A stretch of DNA of 64,000 bases, from NCBI GenBank assembly GCA_027574665.1, contig CM050649.1, positions 67,298,150 to 67,362,149 of the forward strand, read 5' to 3'. The stretch's first letter is position 1. Every line of letters starts with the position of its first letter. This DNA is from Rhynochetos jubatus. Lineage: Eukaryota > Chordata > Aves > Eurypygiformes > Rhynochetidae. Below, piece by piece: positions 33,977 to 45,909 of the stretch. Below the pieces are notes generated by a model that was not told the DNA's origin, did no database searches, and saw only the letters and a program-made list of their open reading frames with translations. Both the position numbers and the translations under genes were made by a program.

Positions 33977-34217
33977 CTAGGCAGCTGGCGAGCCCCTTGA
34001 ATTCAATCAGCCGGTCCATGTTCTCGTCCAGGAGGCGGAAGGTCCTTTGGGCGAGGACATGGGTGTGCTCCCCGCAGGTCCAGGGCGAGAGCAGCCTGTA
34101 CAGGTTAGCGAACTGCTGGGCGTCGATGCGGTACTGCTCGGCGTACGGTCGGCTGGGGTCGTGCCGCTCCACGACCGGGCTCGTCGTCTCCCAGTAACAC
34201 CTTATTAAATGTTCCCT
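33977..34217 (-). CDS. TBC1D8: TBC1D8 coding exon with EF-hand-like segment
   Basis: 80 codons follow minus-strand acceptor ttctcctag. The peptide begins REHLIRCYWE, then has HDPSRPYAEQYRIDAQQF, SPWTCGEHTHVLAQRTFRLL and DENMDRLIEFKGLASCL, ending CTAG|gtatcg. DENMDRLIEF resembles an EF-hand loop with D, N, D and E at spaced positions. I cannot tell whether it binds calcium. Confidence 0.96.
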
Positions 34218-35539
34218 CTAGGAGAAATCAGGGGAGGGAGAAGCGGGGGTTGCAGCGTGCAGGAACAGAGCGCAACCAGCAGGAAAAGGCATTCGCATCG
34301 AAACTGCCTTTGCGCGAGGTGTTCTAACGATACCAAGGCCATTCTTGTGAGAAAAAGCCAAGTATCAATCTGTAATTAGAGCAGCCAAGTGCGGTCATGA
34401 TTTCCAAGGGATAATTAATAAATTCAAAGGGAGACTGGGCAGATTCTTCGAAGAAATTCTCTGCAGGCTACAGAAACTCTTTGCTACATCTAGCCCGGGA
34501 TGTCTGTAACCAGCCAAAGGTACAGAGGGTCGGAGTAAATCCAGGGTAAGTGTTCTACAGGCTTCCCCTGCTCATTTATTCCCTCTCAGACCTCTCTATT
34601 TGGATACTGTACCTGTTAGTCTTCCCTCAGGGACAGGCTGATGCAAAACAAAGAGTCCTAACAAAACTGTCCTGGGGGAGCAAGGGAGCTAAGGAAAAAG
34701 GAACCACCACCAAGAAACCGCATGGGGAAAGGGGAGGAGTGCAAGGCAGCCAACGCTCAAAACCAGAGCAGCAAGGAGCAGGAGGGAGGCACTGAAGAGC
34801 AAGCCTCAGCAGCATGGTCTTACTAACGGAGGGAGGATAGCGCTGCTCTTAGCCACAAAGCTACGTAACGCTACAAACACACCACAGCCACGTTCCCAGT
34901 ACCTAGAGTTCATGGCTATGAACAATACAGAAAATAAATGGTCCATTAAGGACGACAATTACATGCTTGGACCCCTAAATCAAGTACAGTTGTATAAGCT
35001 TAGATGTCCCCATCTCCAAATAAATAACTTTTATAACAGTTCTTTCCAACATCAGCTTGACAGAAAGGAACTGAAGTAGAAACTGCTTTTAGTTCTAAAG
35101 ACAATATATTAAAGCTATTAGAAATTTGGGAACAAATAGCAAGGACACGAGTTTGTGGGGATTTTTTGCCCCATGGAAAAGAGTCTGCCTTTAAAGAGCA
35201 TTAAGAGAGCAGGACTTGAAAGTACTGCAGAGCTCCCAGTGAGCACAGCTACGTGTTGTTTAATTTATTCTGCATGTGAAAGTTACCAGAACCAAATTTC
35301 TCACGGGCCATTTCCAAGCAGCAAGTTAGAAAGGAAACACTGAAGCAATTCCCCTTTGAAGCATTAGTACATCACTGCTCCTCTTTAACGACAGGGCGGC
35401 CACAGAAAGGACAGAATGACACGATCCCACCAGCCCAGGCAGAGGACACGAGGTGTGAGGAGGCAGTGCAAAGCGACAGCTGGGAGCTACGCCCAGGAGC
35501 CTCCAATCGGTGCATCCCCTACTTCTCAGGGAGACCAAC

Positions 35540-35608
35540 CTTGAACAAGTCATACAACTCCTCTAAATCTTCAGGAAGAATTGAAACATCTGGGATGACA
35601 ACTCGGAG
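35540..35608 (-). CDS. TBC1D8: TBC1D8 coding exon, 69 nt, weak donor
   Basis: 23 codons, phase 0 at both ends: LRVVIPDVSILPEDLEELYD followed by LFK. The minus-strand acceptor is tttcaag and the donor is AAG|gttggt, a weak match to the usual GTRAGT. Skipping it would keep the frame. Confidence 0.94.
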
Positions 35609-36169
35609 CTTGAAAAGAAAGAAAATCACGTTAGTGACAGCGTTTCCACCCGTCCCCACTGACGCTGGCAGCCCCGCGAGCCCCGCAGGGACTGCATATA
35701 TGTGGCCCGGCTGAAAACCGCAGCAGTGACAAATCATTGCAACTTTCCCCTCTTCTTTAGGTTCACCGGTTGGACAGATCCGTGAAGAGAGAAATCCCTC
35801 AAGGCCTATTAGCAACAAAGACGGGAAGTCCCTAAGCTACAGGTCACAGGAGGCCGGGGAAGCATCGCATCACGCTGGCTCTCCTCTCACACTCTTCCCT
35901 GCGCATCTGCCTAGGGCCACGGCCAGAGACAAGGCGCTGGGCTGGACGGCCCTGCAGCTGTTCTTAACGTTAAAGCCACCCTGGAAAATAACGCACGTGG
36001 CCACAAAAGAACAACCAAACCCATCAGCATCCCAGCAAAGAGCTTTTCCCAGAGTCAGTAATGATTCTTCCTTTTTCCAAGATCTGGTGATGGCTTTTGA
36101 AAAAGGAAAGCTGTCTGCCTCCAGAGAGGAGGTGTTAAGCTACCTCAGTCGAAACAATACCCTACTCAC

Positions 36170-36268
36170 CACATTCTGCTTGGTTGTGTCTTCATGGCTC
36201 TGCAGGACACGGATTCGGTGTTTGTAGCGCATGTGTTCTATCTGTGCCACAGAGTGGTCTCCAAATTT
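36170..36268 (-). CDS. TBC1D8: TBC1D8 coding exon, 99 nt
   Basis: 33 codons, phase 0 at both ends, lie between cccttgtag and GTG|gtgagt on the minus strand. The peptide is KFGDHSVAQIEHMRYKHRIR followed by VLQSHEDTTKQNV. It fits the stretch just C-terminal to the TBC domain. Confidence 0.95.
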
Positions 36269-36539
36269 CTACAAGGGAGGAACAGAAGTTTATTGGTTTT
36301 GCAGTATTTTAGGATATTTGTATTTCTGATTTACTGGAACTACAACTTTTAAAGCATTGTGAGTCCTTGAAGAAAAACGATACGCAGTCTGTAACCGACC
36401 TGTCAGTGGGTATTTACGCTGCACCGAGCACTGTGCATCTGAACACTTAGTCAAGGGATCTGTAAAGGTGTGTATTAACGTTCGAAACATCCGCGTGGAG
36501 TTTAACCTTTCCTTAATTACACGCGGAGCGGTATTTTAC

Positions 36540-36669
36540 CTCGTAGGAGTCATGAATCAGGTTAGCTATTTCAGTCACCGGAGAGGCTTCCTGGTCGTCG
36601 CTGAAGAACGCATGGTGATTGCCAATAGGTGGCAGAGGGCTTTCCTCGTTTTTGACGTGCTCTAAAAAC
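36540..36669 (-). CDS. TBC1D8: TBC1D8 coding exon, acidic linker after TBC domain
   Basis: One base completes Arg, followed by 43 codons: FLEHVKNEESPLPPIGNHHA and on to FFSDDQEA and LIHDSYE. The minus-strand acceptor is ctcttcag and the donor GAG|gtaaaa. HHAFFSDDQE is a TBC1D8 signature. Confidence 0.95.
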
Positions 36670-37180
36670 CTGAAGAGAAGAAATATAAGCAACACAGGTT
36701 ACTCTGCACTGTGATTTTCTTAATATAAATATAAGCAAACAAATCTTACAGTTCAGACTTAAGAAATAAATTGGTTTTCGGGCTGCTAGGCTTTTCTAAA
36801 ATGCCTTCATGATTACTCATCCGAGGAACGGCAAGCCAGCCAAATGACTAAATGCTGCCCAAGGAAGAAAACTTCTGTCTCCTTGAAGTCTGGCTCAGGA
36901 AGCCTGTCACTCTAGGGAAGGCACGAAGAGCAGCAGTAAATATTGCACGCTGACGCAGTCGATGCATGTCTCGGCGCTGCCAGGAAATTTCACAGGACAT
37001 CTACTCCTCTGACATACAAAGCCCATTGTTTAAGGCAGACACTGCGAAAGCAGCAGCAAGGTAACAGGGAGGGTCCCGCCAGTGCCTACGGAGCGCCGGC
37101 GGTATCGCAACGGCACCCAAAGGCCTTTGTTTCACGGCAGAACGGTCCGCGATGGACTCAGCGCTCCTGCGTGTCCATAC

Positions 37181-37466
37181 CTGCTCAGGATCATCAAGGC
37201 CTGCCCGTCATCCTTGCTGTTACACAGATCCACGGCGTTGGCTTCCAGTATGGCCAAGCCCAGCTGGAAAATGGCTTTGATCCCGTCATAGAAGAAGCAG
37301 TCCACAACATTCACAGCACTTTCCAGGGGCATGATGCTAAGGAAAAGGGTAAGGAACCACGAAAGAGAGATGGAAGCTAAGGTTGTCAGATCCTTCATGT
37401 GTTCAGCCAGCTCGGGAAGTTGTTCTTTTATAAGCTCTTCAAACACCGACTGGTCCACCTGAGCAC
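37181..37466 (-). CDS. TBC1D8: TBC1D8 coding exon, C-terminal half of TBC domain
   Basis: 94 codons plus split ends lie between gacttgcag and AGCAG|gtatgg on the minus strand. The peptide begins [20 protein letters not shown], then has [39 protein letters not shown] and [11 protein letters not shown]. The SLSWFLTLF and VVDCFFYDG motifs are typical of TBC domains. It is nearly identical to the mammalian exon. Confidence 0.97.
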
Positions 37467-40400
37467 CTGCAAGTCAAAAAGAAACAGTATTACCCAGGAC
37501 TGACACAGGAAAAAAATATTCTTTAAAGCTGATGATGCCTGGCAACTATCAACTGCAAGACTTTCTGAAAATTTAAACTGATCAGATACGCACACATCTA
37601 CAACGAAAAATCCCTTTATCCTCCTGCTGCAGTCTCAGCCCCAACCCTCACTGTCCGTAATCCTCACTGTACAACCTTCTGCAAGACGACTGTGTTGATT
37701 CTCCCAAGTGCCTTTGGGGCACAATGAAACAGTAATAGCAGCAGCTGCTGTTTTCGGCTAGAAGAGCGCATAGTAATTAAGTGCTAGCAAAAGCAATCTT
37801 ATAGCATTTTACTGTTCAACTTGGGATCTAAGCAATGAAAATAAGACGGTACGCATTCCTGTCCAGCATATGCGCTCAAGCAGGAGGGCGATAGAGCTTT
37901 CCCTCTAGGTAAGAAAATGTAAGAGTGAAATTCAGATGTGGCTACACACAGTAAGGAGAAGGAAAAACGTTTACACATAAATATGAGCACATATATAAAT
38001 ACAGACTTACATAGATGTAATTTTTTTAAGAACCAAAGACTTCTGCAATGCCCAGATAGAAGCTTTCCTAACTGTCCCAACCCCTCTTTTCAAAAGCAGC
38101 AGATTTAGACCCTGTTCCTTGTGTTTTAGCTCCCAGTTCAGTCGTGCTTTGCCAGCAGCTATTGTAGGATCAATACAGCTTCATATTGTTGAACTGGCCT
38201 GTGTCTACAAACCAGATCTGCCACGTCAGGAGCTTTAACCAAAGACACTAGAAGTTAAGAAAGTTCCTGAATATAAAATGCGGTTACCTTTTCAATTATT
38301 TTGTCATTTCTTTCTCATAGTCCATATTCTGCTAATATTAGGAAAAATAATTAGTAATTATTGAGATAATTATTTAATTGCTATGAAAATTCCTCAGACA
38401 TATCCCCTTAGCACTCAAAACTTCCGTTGTCCAAAAGCAGAATATAACCTGAACAATTTGTGGCAGAGCGCCAGCACCTTTTGGCTTTGTGTCTAAGTCG
38501 TAACAAAAACCCCCAGATACAGTATTTCTGTGTCTTTAGAACTTTTCACATCAAGCGACAAAAAGCTTCTGCTGGTGGCTGAACAAACATTACAGCACCA
38601 CAAACCAAGAATAAGTGCCCAGGGACATGCAAAGAGCTTTTGAGAAGCACATCAAGCATGGTGCTTTGCTCTGAAGAGATGGCCTTCTCACGTCAGATGG
38701 CCATAAATAAGAAGGGTAGAGAAAACAGACTGGGGTTACTCAACAGAGGGCAGGTTTTTGTTTGTTCTTTTAAAGAGCTAAATACAAACTATTTAATAGC
38801 CATAGATCAAAACACCAGACCTGGGTTTAGGGGAATTTGAAGGAAGCCAGCGACAGATAGGCAGACACATAGAAAAAGATCATTCCAGGCTGAGTGGCAA
38901 CACAGGAGAGACTAGCAAGAGCAGAGGTTTAAGAGGAATGTGCGACGCTGCCCAGCTCTTTTGCAGAAGGTTGTATTATAATTAAGTGTTGACACTCTAG
39001 ACTAAAGTCAAGCAGGTGTATTCAAAGTGACTTTTATGCCCACCTTTTCATTAGGCTCTCAGAAACCATGACATCTGAGCAACTGAACCTCTAATGTGTT
39101 AAAGCACAGACCCATAACAAGGTAGGAAAGTCCCAGGGTGTCCATTTAAAAGACAAGATGACCCCAAGATACAAACTAAATGGCATCCCAAGACTCAAAA
39201 GGCAAATGAGAGAAATGAAGTGAGGTTTCCACTGTTTCAAGAATGATAATAGCAAGATGATGACAGTCTTAACAGATAAAGTGGGGTAAGATGGCCTGCT
39301 GGCTTATGGAGAGGATGGAAAAGTCATGGTAACATGAGAGTAGGATATGGATGACCCTTGTCACCACTCCTGACCCCAGTACAACTGTCTTGCAGCTATC
39401 TGCTTACAATTTCTCCTAAGCACTGCAGAAGGGAGAAGGACAGGAGGGATTCCCTGAAGGAGGCGATAAGGAGTGCCAGCCCTGCCTGCAGGCTTTTCCC
39501 GTTTGCAAGCAGTGAAATGATGAAAAGGCTTGTGGAAAGACAGAGCAGCCATAGCTGATAAGGCTGAAGGAGGAAGGTGGTCATGTGATAAAAATAAAAA
39601 GGTTGAGTAGGACTGAATTGCCTGTTTTGAAAGCAAAAATTATAAATAAAGAATAAAATATTATTAATGTCATAAAGAAAAGGCCCAAGAGCAGATGGAG
39701 CTAAGAAGGCCTGTTATAGCCAAGGTCATTAATTCAGTAGCTGTTTTGACTGTAGGGATTACTGACCGACACTGAAGAGGAAAAGCCCAGTGACGGGTAC
39801 CAAGGTCAGAGATCACCAAAGTTACACAGAGATCAAAATCTGGACAACAGTGTTGGCAGCGCGGACAAAGAGGAAAAGCTGGGTCTTGGAAGTGTTACAC
39901 AGGAAGCAACAATACAGAGTTTAGACAAGAGCCGGTTTCAAATCAAAAAAGAAGGCCAAGTGAAATGCGAAGCCAAGAACAGTCACCAGAGGAGAGGCAG
40001 GGTGGAGAACATCAGTAGCACTGATTTGGCCACGCTAATGTCTAGGGTAAATCAAAGCTGCAGAAGTAACTGCTCAGTGAAGCAACCATGCTGCAAGACC
40101 ACCCTGCTGCCCTTCGACTAAGGGGAGCAGGGGAGATTCCGAGCTGAAGCCCCTGGCTCTTCTCACTGTGGTGAGTCAGCGCAGTACCTCTTCCACAGTC
40201 GCAGTACTCTCTCCTTTGGGTACAGATGACAGGAAAACAGAGACAGGACAACCAAGACTATCCACGCTATAACAGTGTAGGCTGTAGTCATGGCCAGTGA
40301 CGGGCAAAATACAAACCCAAAATTAAGTGATAAGAGCATACCAGGGCAGTGATAGGGCTGCCCACGTGGGACCACTCAAGTTTATTTGGGTGTGAAGAAT

Positions 40401-41719
40401 GCTACTTATGGGCAATAACCCAGTAAGCACCAAAGTCATCAGTAACTCAAGGCAGGCCCCAGGCTGATGATACCTGGAAATGCACAAGGACAGATAAACC
40501 TGTGTTTCTTCTTTAATCAAGGAAGGAGGCAGATGAATGTGGGAGTAAGTCATCGAGATGGCAGTTTAGAGTCACGTTTGGAGACAAGAACCGAAGTTCT
40601 GACAAGTGGGACAGTTCCAGTGCCCAGTCCGCTGGCTGAAAATACCAGTGGCATTCAAAGCACCACAAACATCCTAAGCATCCACCTAACTTTGGAATCA
40701 ATCTGCTTTAACTTACCTTACCTGCCAGTTCAGTGATAAGACAATAACTGTGCAGCAGCATAGTGTCAGGAGGGGGGTATGACAATCCCATCCTCCAAGT
40801 GAAAGACTGGAATTCTCAGACATCTCCTCCTGCTCCCCAGGCAGTACAGGAGTGCCCACACGATTCCTTGCTCCCAGAACCACTACCATCAGGGATTTCC
40901 TCCTATCCCCACCCCCTCCCACTTCACCTTGATCCCTCCCTTTGCTATGGCAATGGTGTAATGGCAGACACTAGCTAAAGAGTAAGGTTAGCATTAACGA
41001 GGGAAAAGCTATCACACGTTTCTGTAAAAGGAGAAAGTAAAGTGATTGCAAAGAACAAACACCTTTTCTTGTACGCATACCTGCAATTACTGCGTCTAGC
41101 TTCTCAGCCCCTCGCTTTCTGTGCTTAGGCACACGTTTGCACAACAGTCTTAAAAATAGTTGCGTTGCAAAGAACAGGAGGCATAGCACATGCAGTACAA
41201 GGCACGCACTGCAGAGGGACTGGGCTTATTTCTTAATGCTGCGCCTCAGATTGGAGGGTTTTGTACCAGCCCTCCTTACAAAGGGCCGGTTGAGATGCAA
41301 GCCTGTATCACTCCAGCAGCCAGGCAATGCAGACGTGTCAGATCAGAAATAGCTACCCTAGCAGGTCTTTCCTGGGTCCATCTTCAACAGCTCGACACTC
41401 TAATACTGAACGCTTTTAACCAAGACACGCGAGCGCTTCTATTTTTACCTAACAGGCAAAAGTGCCGCTGTCTTCTGACCAACAGGAAGAAAAAGACGAA
41501 CTGTAAAGTTGAGCAAATATTTATAGTTCTTGCAGCTCAAACCCTTTGAACTCAAATCAACCCTAGCTGGAACCTGAGCAGCCACCGCTGCTATCCCTGC
41601 ACAATGCTCAGGTCGACAGACCACCTCGCCCGTCGGGCCTGGACCCACGAGCGCCCTGCCCACCCCAGTGCCACGCGGCTGCCCCTTCCCAGTTAGCAAG
41701 AAGAGAGACACGAGCTCAC
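37467..41719 (-). other. TBC1D8 intron, 4.25 kb
   Basis: This intron splits the TBC domain coding region. The part from about 38600 to 40100 is noticeably purine-rich on the plus strand, with dense GAA, AAG and GGA words. It may be a very old unclassified repeat. No CR1 copy, exon or RNA gene was recognised. Confidence 0.5.
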
Positions 41720-41837
41720 CTATCACTCGCTGGTTGAAGTAATCCGGCAGCATTCGCTCACACACAGCAACCAGCAGCCAAAAGGCTTCTTCCTCTTTGG
41801 CATACAACAGCAACACGGACGTCAGAATATTCATGGA
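41720..41837 (-). CDS. TBC1D8: TBC1D8 coding exon, TBC domain
   Basis: 39 codons follow minus-strand acceptor cccttgtaag: [20 protein letters not shown] and [19 protein letters not shown], ending ATAG|gtgagc. It directly follows the catalytic YCQ triplet of the previous exon. [20 protein letters not shown] is a core TBC motif. Confidence 0.97.
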
Positions 41838-42139
41838 CTTACAAGGGCAAAGAAGAAAATGGGATTTGTTAGTGACAGCAAATCCTACTGACAAAAGCTA
41901 AACTGTAGCTATTTTTAAAGAAAGCAAAGTAGCCTAACATGGTGTAAACAATGAAAAAAACCAGCATGAGAAAGGTAATAGATAGTGAATATATAATTGC
42001 AACCCAAAGGCATAACAAGTTTTTCAAATTTATATACTGCTTTTCCTAAGAGCAGTAGGAAACAATGGAGAAAAGCAGTGCTGGATTTGCCCAGACACAA
42101 AGCAGGTAACTGACAGTGCAAGATGTCTGGGGGCTGCTT

Positions 42140-42156
42140 CCCCCCCCCCCGCCCCC
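42140..42156. repeat. Poly-C/poly-G tract
   Basis: Eleven C, a G, then five C on the plus strand. On the TBC1D8 sense strand this is a G-run able to form a quadruplex. It lies in an intron. Confidence 0.85.
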
Positions 42157-42661
42157 GGCTTCCTGTACGTGGACTGGTCTGTTGTTAATCAGAACTCTGG
42201 GAGCTGCACAGAATTATTTTAACTGGCCAGATGGGGAAAGTAATTCACGATTTGTCATCAATTTTGGAGGAAAGGAGCAGAACTTTAGTTCATTATCCTC
42301 CATCCCAGTAGTCTACGTGAATCTCATCTGTGCAGGCCAGTTTACTTTGCACTGCCTCCCAAGTACTGGGTGAGAAATGCACTTTTGAACAAACAGAAGC
42401 ACCAGAAACTTTGTTTTCCTTTCTTTAACTCAAAATGGAGTTTGTAAAATGCTGAGGGAAGACTTCTGTTAAGCCAAAGTACCAGCCTATGCACTTGTCT
42501 TCCAAAGTAAATGACATTTAGTATGTAAAATCATGTATTTTTCATAAGTAAAAAGACATTCATTATCAAATCCACCACTGAAAATATTCCCAACGAAACA
42601 ATAAAACTGAGACAGAAGAGGAAGAAAAGCAGCGAGCGTGACCCCGCTGGGGGTTTCTCAC

Positions 42662-42876
42662 CTGGCAGTATCCTATTTTGGGGTTCCTGTGCGCGTACGC
42701 GGTGAGCACCCTTCGCAGGGCGGCTATCCCCGTCTCGCTCTGGAAGGCGGGGTGCTCAGGCAGCGAGCGGTGGAGGTCACGCTCGATCTCCTCCGTCGCT
42801 ATACAGCACTTGCCCATGGACGCCTCTACCAAATGGACGTAGTAACCGGGATGGGAGGCGAGATCCGTCACGGCGT
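42662..42876 (-). CDS. TBC1D8: TBC1D8 coding exon, TBC domain with Gln finger
   Basis: 71 codons after completion of Asp: [20 protein letters not shown] and [20 protein letters not shown], then [20 protein letters not shown] and [11 protein letters not shown]. The final CAG (42662-42664) codes the Gln finger of the YCQ motif. The [11 protein letters not shown] segment is the second TBC signature. The minus-strand donor is CAG|gtgaga. Confidence 0.97.
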
Positions 42877-43765
42877 CTGATGGCAGCAGGGAGAGAGAAA
42901 GAGGAAGTCACAAGTGGATTAGGACGACACTAAACTTAGAGTATTACTGCTCGAAAAGAAGTAAGCACAATGGTTTCCCCCAGGATCCGTGAATGTAATG
43001 AAATCTCCAGACCTGAAAGAAACAGAGTCCTAGCAGAATACGTGACTTGAAGATAAAATCACTATTAGCAAAGCTTTTATGATGTAACATCATTCAAAAC
43101 ACCCTAATATTGACATTGAGCAGAAAACCTGCCCAGCAGAAAGTATTACTGGGAGAAATGGACTCAGCGCCGTTCACACCCTCCAAGGAGGAAAAACTCC
43201 ACATGAAGAAATACTTCTTACAAATGTTTGAACACGTCATATACTGGTTTAAGGACTAAACTTGAGATCATATTGTAAGCACATTCTGGCTCTGCCAGAT
43301 CTGTGGATGAAACCAGTTGTTTTTTCCATCTGCAGTTTCTATTACCCCTGCCAACATTCAACAAGAAGCAGGAGCAGGACTTCTGACTTCCAGATGTCAT
43401 TACTTTGCAGTAATTTGATTTGTCTAGGGTTAAATCAGTATCTGTGCTACGATCTAACCGTTGCTTGAAGACGACCATTATTACATGAAAACATGATGTT
43501 AATTTTAAATTACACAGATGAAGCAGATGTTATTTCAGTTCTTCTGCGCAGCACGTCATATTATCCAGAAATAAAATTGCTACAGACCTACCTAGGTACT
43601 TCCTTGCACTTATTAGTTCACTGGCTGATCATGTCTCTTCTGTAAGCACTATCAGAAGCTCCATATAAACGATATTTAATTGCCCTTGGGAGACTTCCTG
43701 CCTAAATGTTTTGCCATGTTCAGAATCAGATGATGCCTACAGCCAACGTTTCTGAGAGTGCCCAC

Positions 43766-43916
43766 CTGAGAAGAGCAGCCAGAGTTTGCCTCTTAAGGAT
43801 TCAGGGATTCCCATTGCAACAAGTTTTCTGATCTTCTCTGTGCGAAACATGCACACCGTTCTGCCATATTCCACAAAGTGGTCATCCCACAGACTCTCTT
43901 TGATTTGCTCCCTAGA
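43766..43916 (-). CDS. TBC1D8: TBC1D8 coding exon, start of TBC domain with Arg finger
   Basis: 50 codons: [40 protein letters not shown] and [10 protein letters not shown], between tgttcccag and CTCAG|gtgggc on the minus strand. The Arg of [10 protein letters not shown] (codon 43791-43793) is the catalytic Arg finger of TBC Rab-GAPs. IPE-LRG-LW is the classical first TBC motif. Confidence 0.97.
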
Positions 43917-44303
43917 CTGGGAACAAAAAGAGATCTTTTAAAAGAACAAATTGTGTGCAGGTGAGAACTGGTAAACAGAAACATTTTACGTATTGGGAAT
44001 TCTGCAAGGTATTTCCATTACCGACGGAGATGCGAAATCTGCTCTAAGGACTACAACTGCAATTCACCACACAGGGGAGAGCAGAACTGTTCAGACAGGG
44101 AGAAAAACTATAAATATTCACCAGAAAGAAATCGGAGGGTAAGAAGAAAAAACTCCAAGCAAACAGAAAAGCCTTTATCCCATATCTAACTTCTCTAGCC
44201 AATACAGAGATCATTTTACTAAAAGTAAGTGCTTGAATGTCACTCCAGCTTTTTATTTAAAATAGAAACAACCCTTCTACAACTTCCCCCAAATGTTACA
44301 TAC

Positions 44304-44486
44304 CTTTCCAAAATCCAGGCCCGTCATTCCTGACTGATGAAAGTCCGACATAAGCGCTTCTGCACTGAGCAAATAACTGCTCTCCTTTTCGCGTTCGTTT
44401 CTCTCCATGCCTTGTGAGGCCTCTGTTCCCAGACACACTGCCTCACCGTCCCTGAGCACGCATGCGGATCCAAGAGCAGGAGTGTT
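44304..44486 (-). CDS. TBC1D8: TBC1D8 coding exon, fast-diverging linker
   Basis: 61 codons, phase 0 at both ends, lie between gtgttgcag and AAAG|gtatgt on the minus strand. The peptide begins NTPALGSACVLRDGEAVCLG and has REKESSYLLSAEALMSDFHQ, ending TGLDFGK. It fills the place of the mammalian linker between GRAM 2 and the TBC domain. Only the -EKE-S-L---AL---F-QSG pattern seems shared. Good splice sites and phase support it despite the divergence. Confidence 0.88.
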
Positions 44487-44763
44487 CTGCAACACAGAAC
44501 CAAAGCAGTAATGACTGAGAAGAGGTTAAGAACTACATCCTCAGCTGTTTTCAAGACACAGAGCTGGATTAGCCTTTGCCTTTTGCATCAAAACGTTTCA
44601 CACCTTTCAGGAGGAAAGGCCTTACGCAAGGCTTTATTCAAAGTACCATTCATTGGTATGTCAGAAAAACGGTTGTTAATTTAAAACAGAAGTTGTTGGT
44701 AAATTCTGAGTGTCCTTGATGACAAAATACTAAACAATCTTCTACTTTGGTTAGGATTTGAAA

Positions 44764-45650
44764 AACAGAATCAGAGAACAATTTGGGTTGGAGACGACCA
44801 CCTTTTTCAATCCCTTGGCCAAAGCAAGGCCCCTGAGACCAGGTTACTGCTATCCAGTCAAGTTGAGTAGCTCCAAGGAAGGGGAGTTCACAGCCCCTTT
44901 GGGCAGCATGGTCCAGTGCTGCTCACCCTTGAGGGGAAATCTTTCTCTTTTAATCTATTTGGATTTTCCCTTGCTGCATCTTGGGACTGTTGCCGCTCGC
45001 CTTTCAGCTGGCCCCTCCAAGAAGGGTCTGACTCCACCTTCTCCTTCTCTGTAGCTCCCCATTAGCGGAAGGCAGGCTGAACAAGCCCTGCTCCCTCAAC
45101 CTCTCCTCACAAAGGAGGGCTCCAGCCCCTGACCATCTTGTGGCCCTCCACCAGACTTACCCCACTGTCAATACTTTTGGTAGGGAAGAGTCAAAACTGG
45201 ACACAGCACTCCTGAGTAGCCTCAGAAGTGCCCAGTCAAAGGGAATAGTAACAGCCCTTGACCTGTTGGCTACACTCCTGCCAGTACAGCTCCACATGCT
45301 GTTGGCCTTCGTCACTGCAAGAGCACACTGCTGACTTATAAGAATCTGTTGTCCACCATGACACCCCCCACCACTTCCACACGGCTGCTCTCCAGCCAGC
45401 CAGCTTCCAGCCCCTCCTGTTGCATAGGGTTATCTGCCTTTGCTTTAGTTGACCTTCACGAGGTCTCCATCGGCCCATTTCTCCACATCGCCGAGGTCTC
45501 CGTGAAGGGCGGCCCTGTCCCCCAGCATATCCACTGCTCCTCCCAGTGTGTCAATCACAGCCACGCTGCACGTGCGCTCCATCCCATCAGGCAGGTCATT
45601 AAAGAAGGCATCAGAGAGCACTGGCCCGAGACCAACCCCCTGAGGAAGGC
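44764..45650 (-). mobile_element. Old CR1 LINE fragment
   Basis: This minus-orientation CR1 copy of about 890 nt runs from ACAGAATCAGAGAACAATTTGG. It continues through the GGCAGGCTGAACAAGCCC and CTGGACACAGCACTCC blocks to the CACTGGCCCGAGACC block. It differs from the other copies by many substitutions and gaps, so it is an older subfamily. Because TBC1D8 is on the minus strand, it lies in the sense orientation of that gene, in the intron between the linker exon and the second GRAM exons. Confidence 0.82.
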
Positions 45651-45714
45651 AGGACAACAGACCAATGGATAAACACATTGAATTCATCATCAAAAAACCC
45701 CAGAAGTTCAGTAC

Positions 45715-45909
45715 CTGGTTCTTATTTTGCAAGTTGCTACCGTGCACTGGGTTGCTGGAGTTCACTTCTTTTAGCCTCTTGAGCAGGTTCTCCACCAAAG
45801 TATCCCGGTCCTTCAGCTCGATGAACTGAAAGGCTGTCTTACTCCTTATGCTAACGATGATGGGATTGGGGAGAAGGCTTGTGTCCTCCATCTTCTCTAT
45901 ACTGATTAC
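45715..45909 (-). CDS. TBC1D8: TBC1D8 coding exon, end of second GRAM domain
   Basis: 65 codons, phase 0 at both ends: VISIEKMEDTSLLPNPIIVS, IRSKTAFQFIELKDRDTLVE and NLLKRLKEVNSSNPVHGSN, ending AACCAG|gtactg on the minus strand. The minus-strand acceptor is ctgggaaag|GTA. SIEKMEDTSLLP-PIIVSIRSK is a TBC1D8 signature. Confidence 0.96.
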
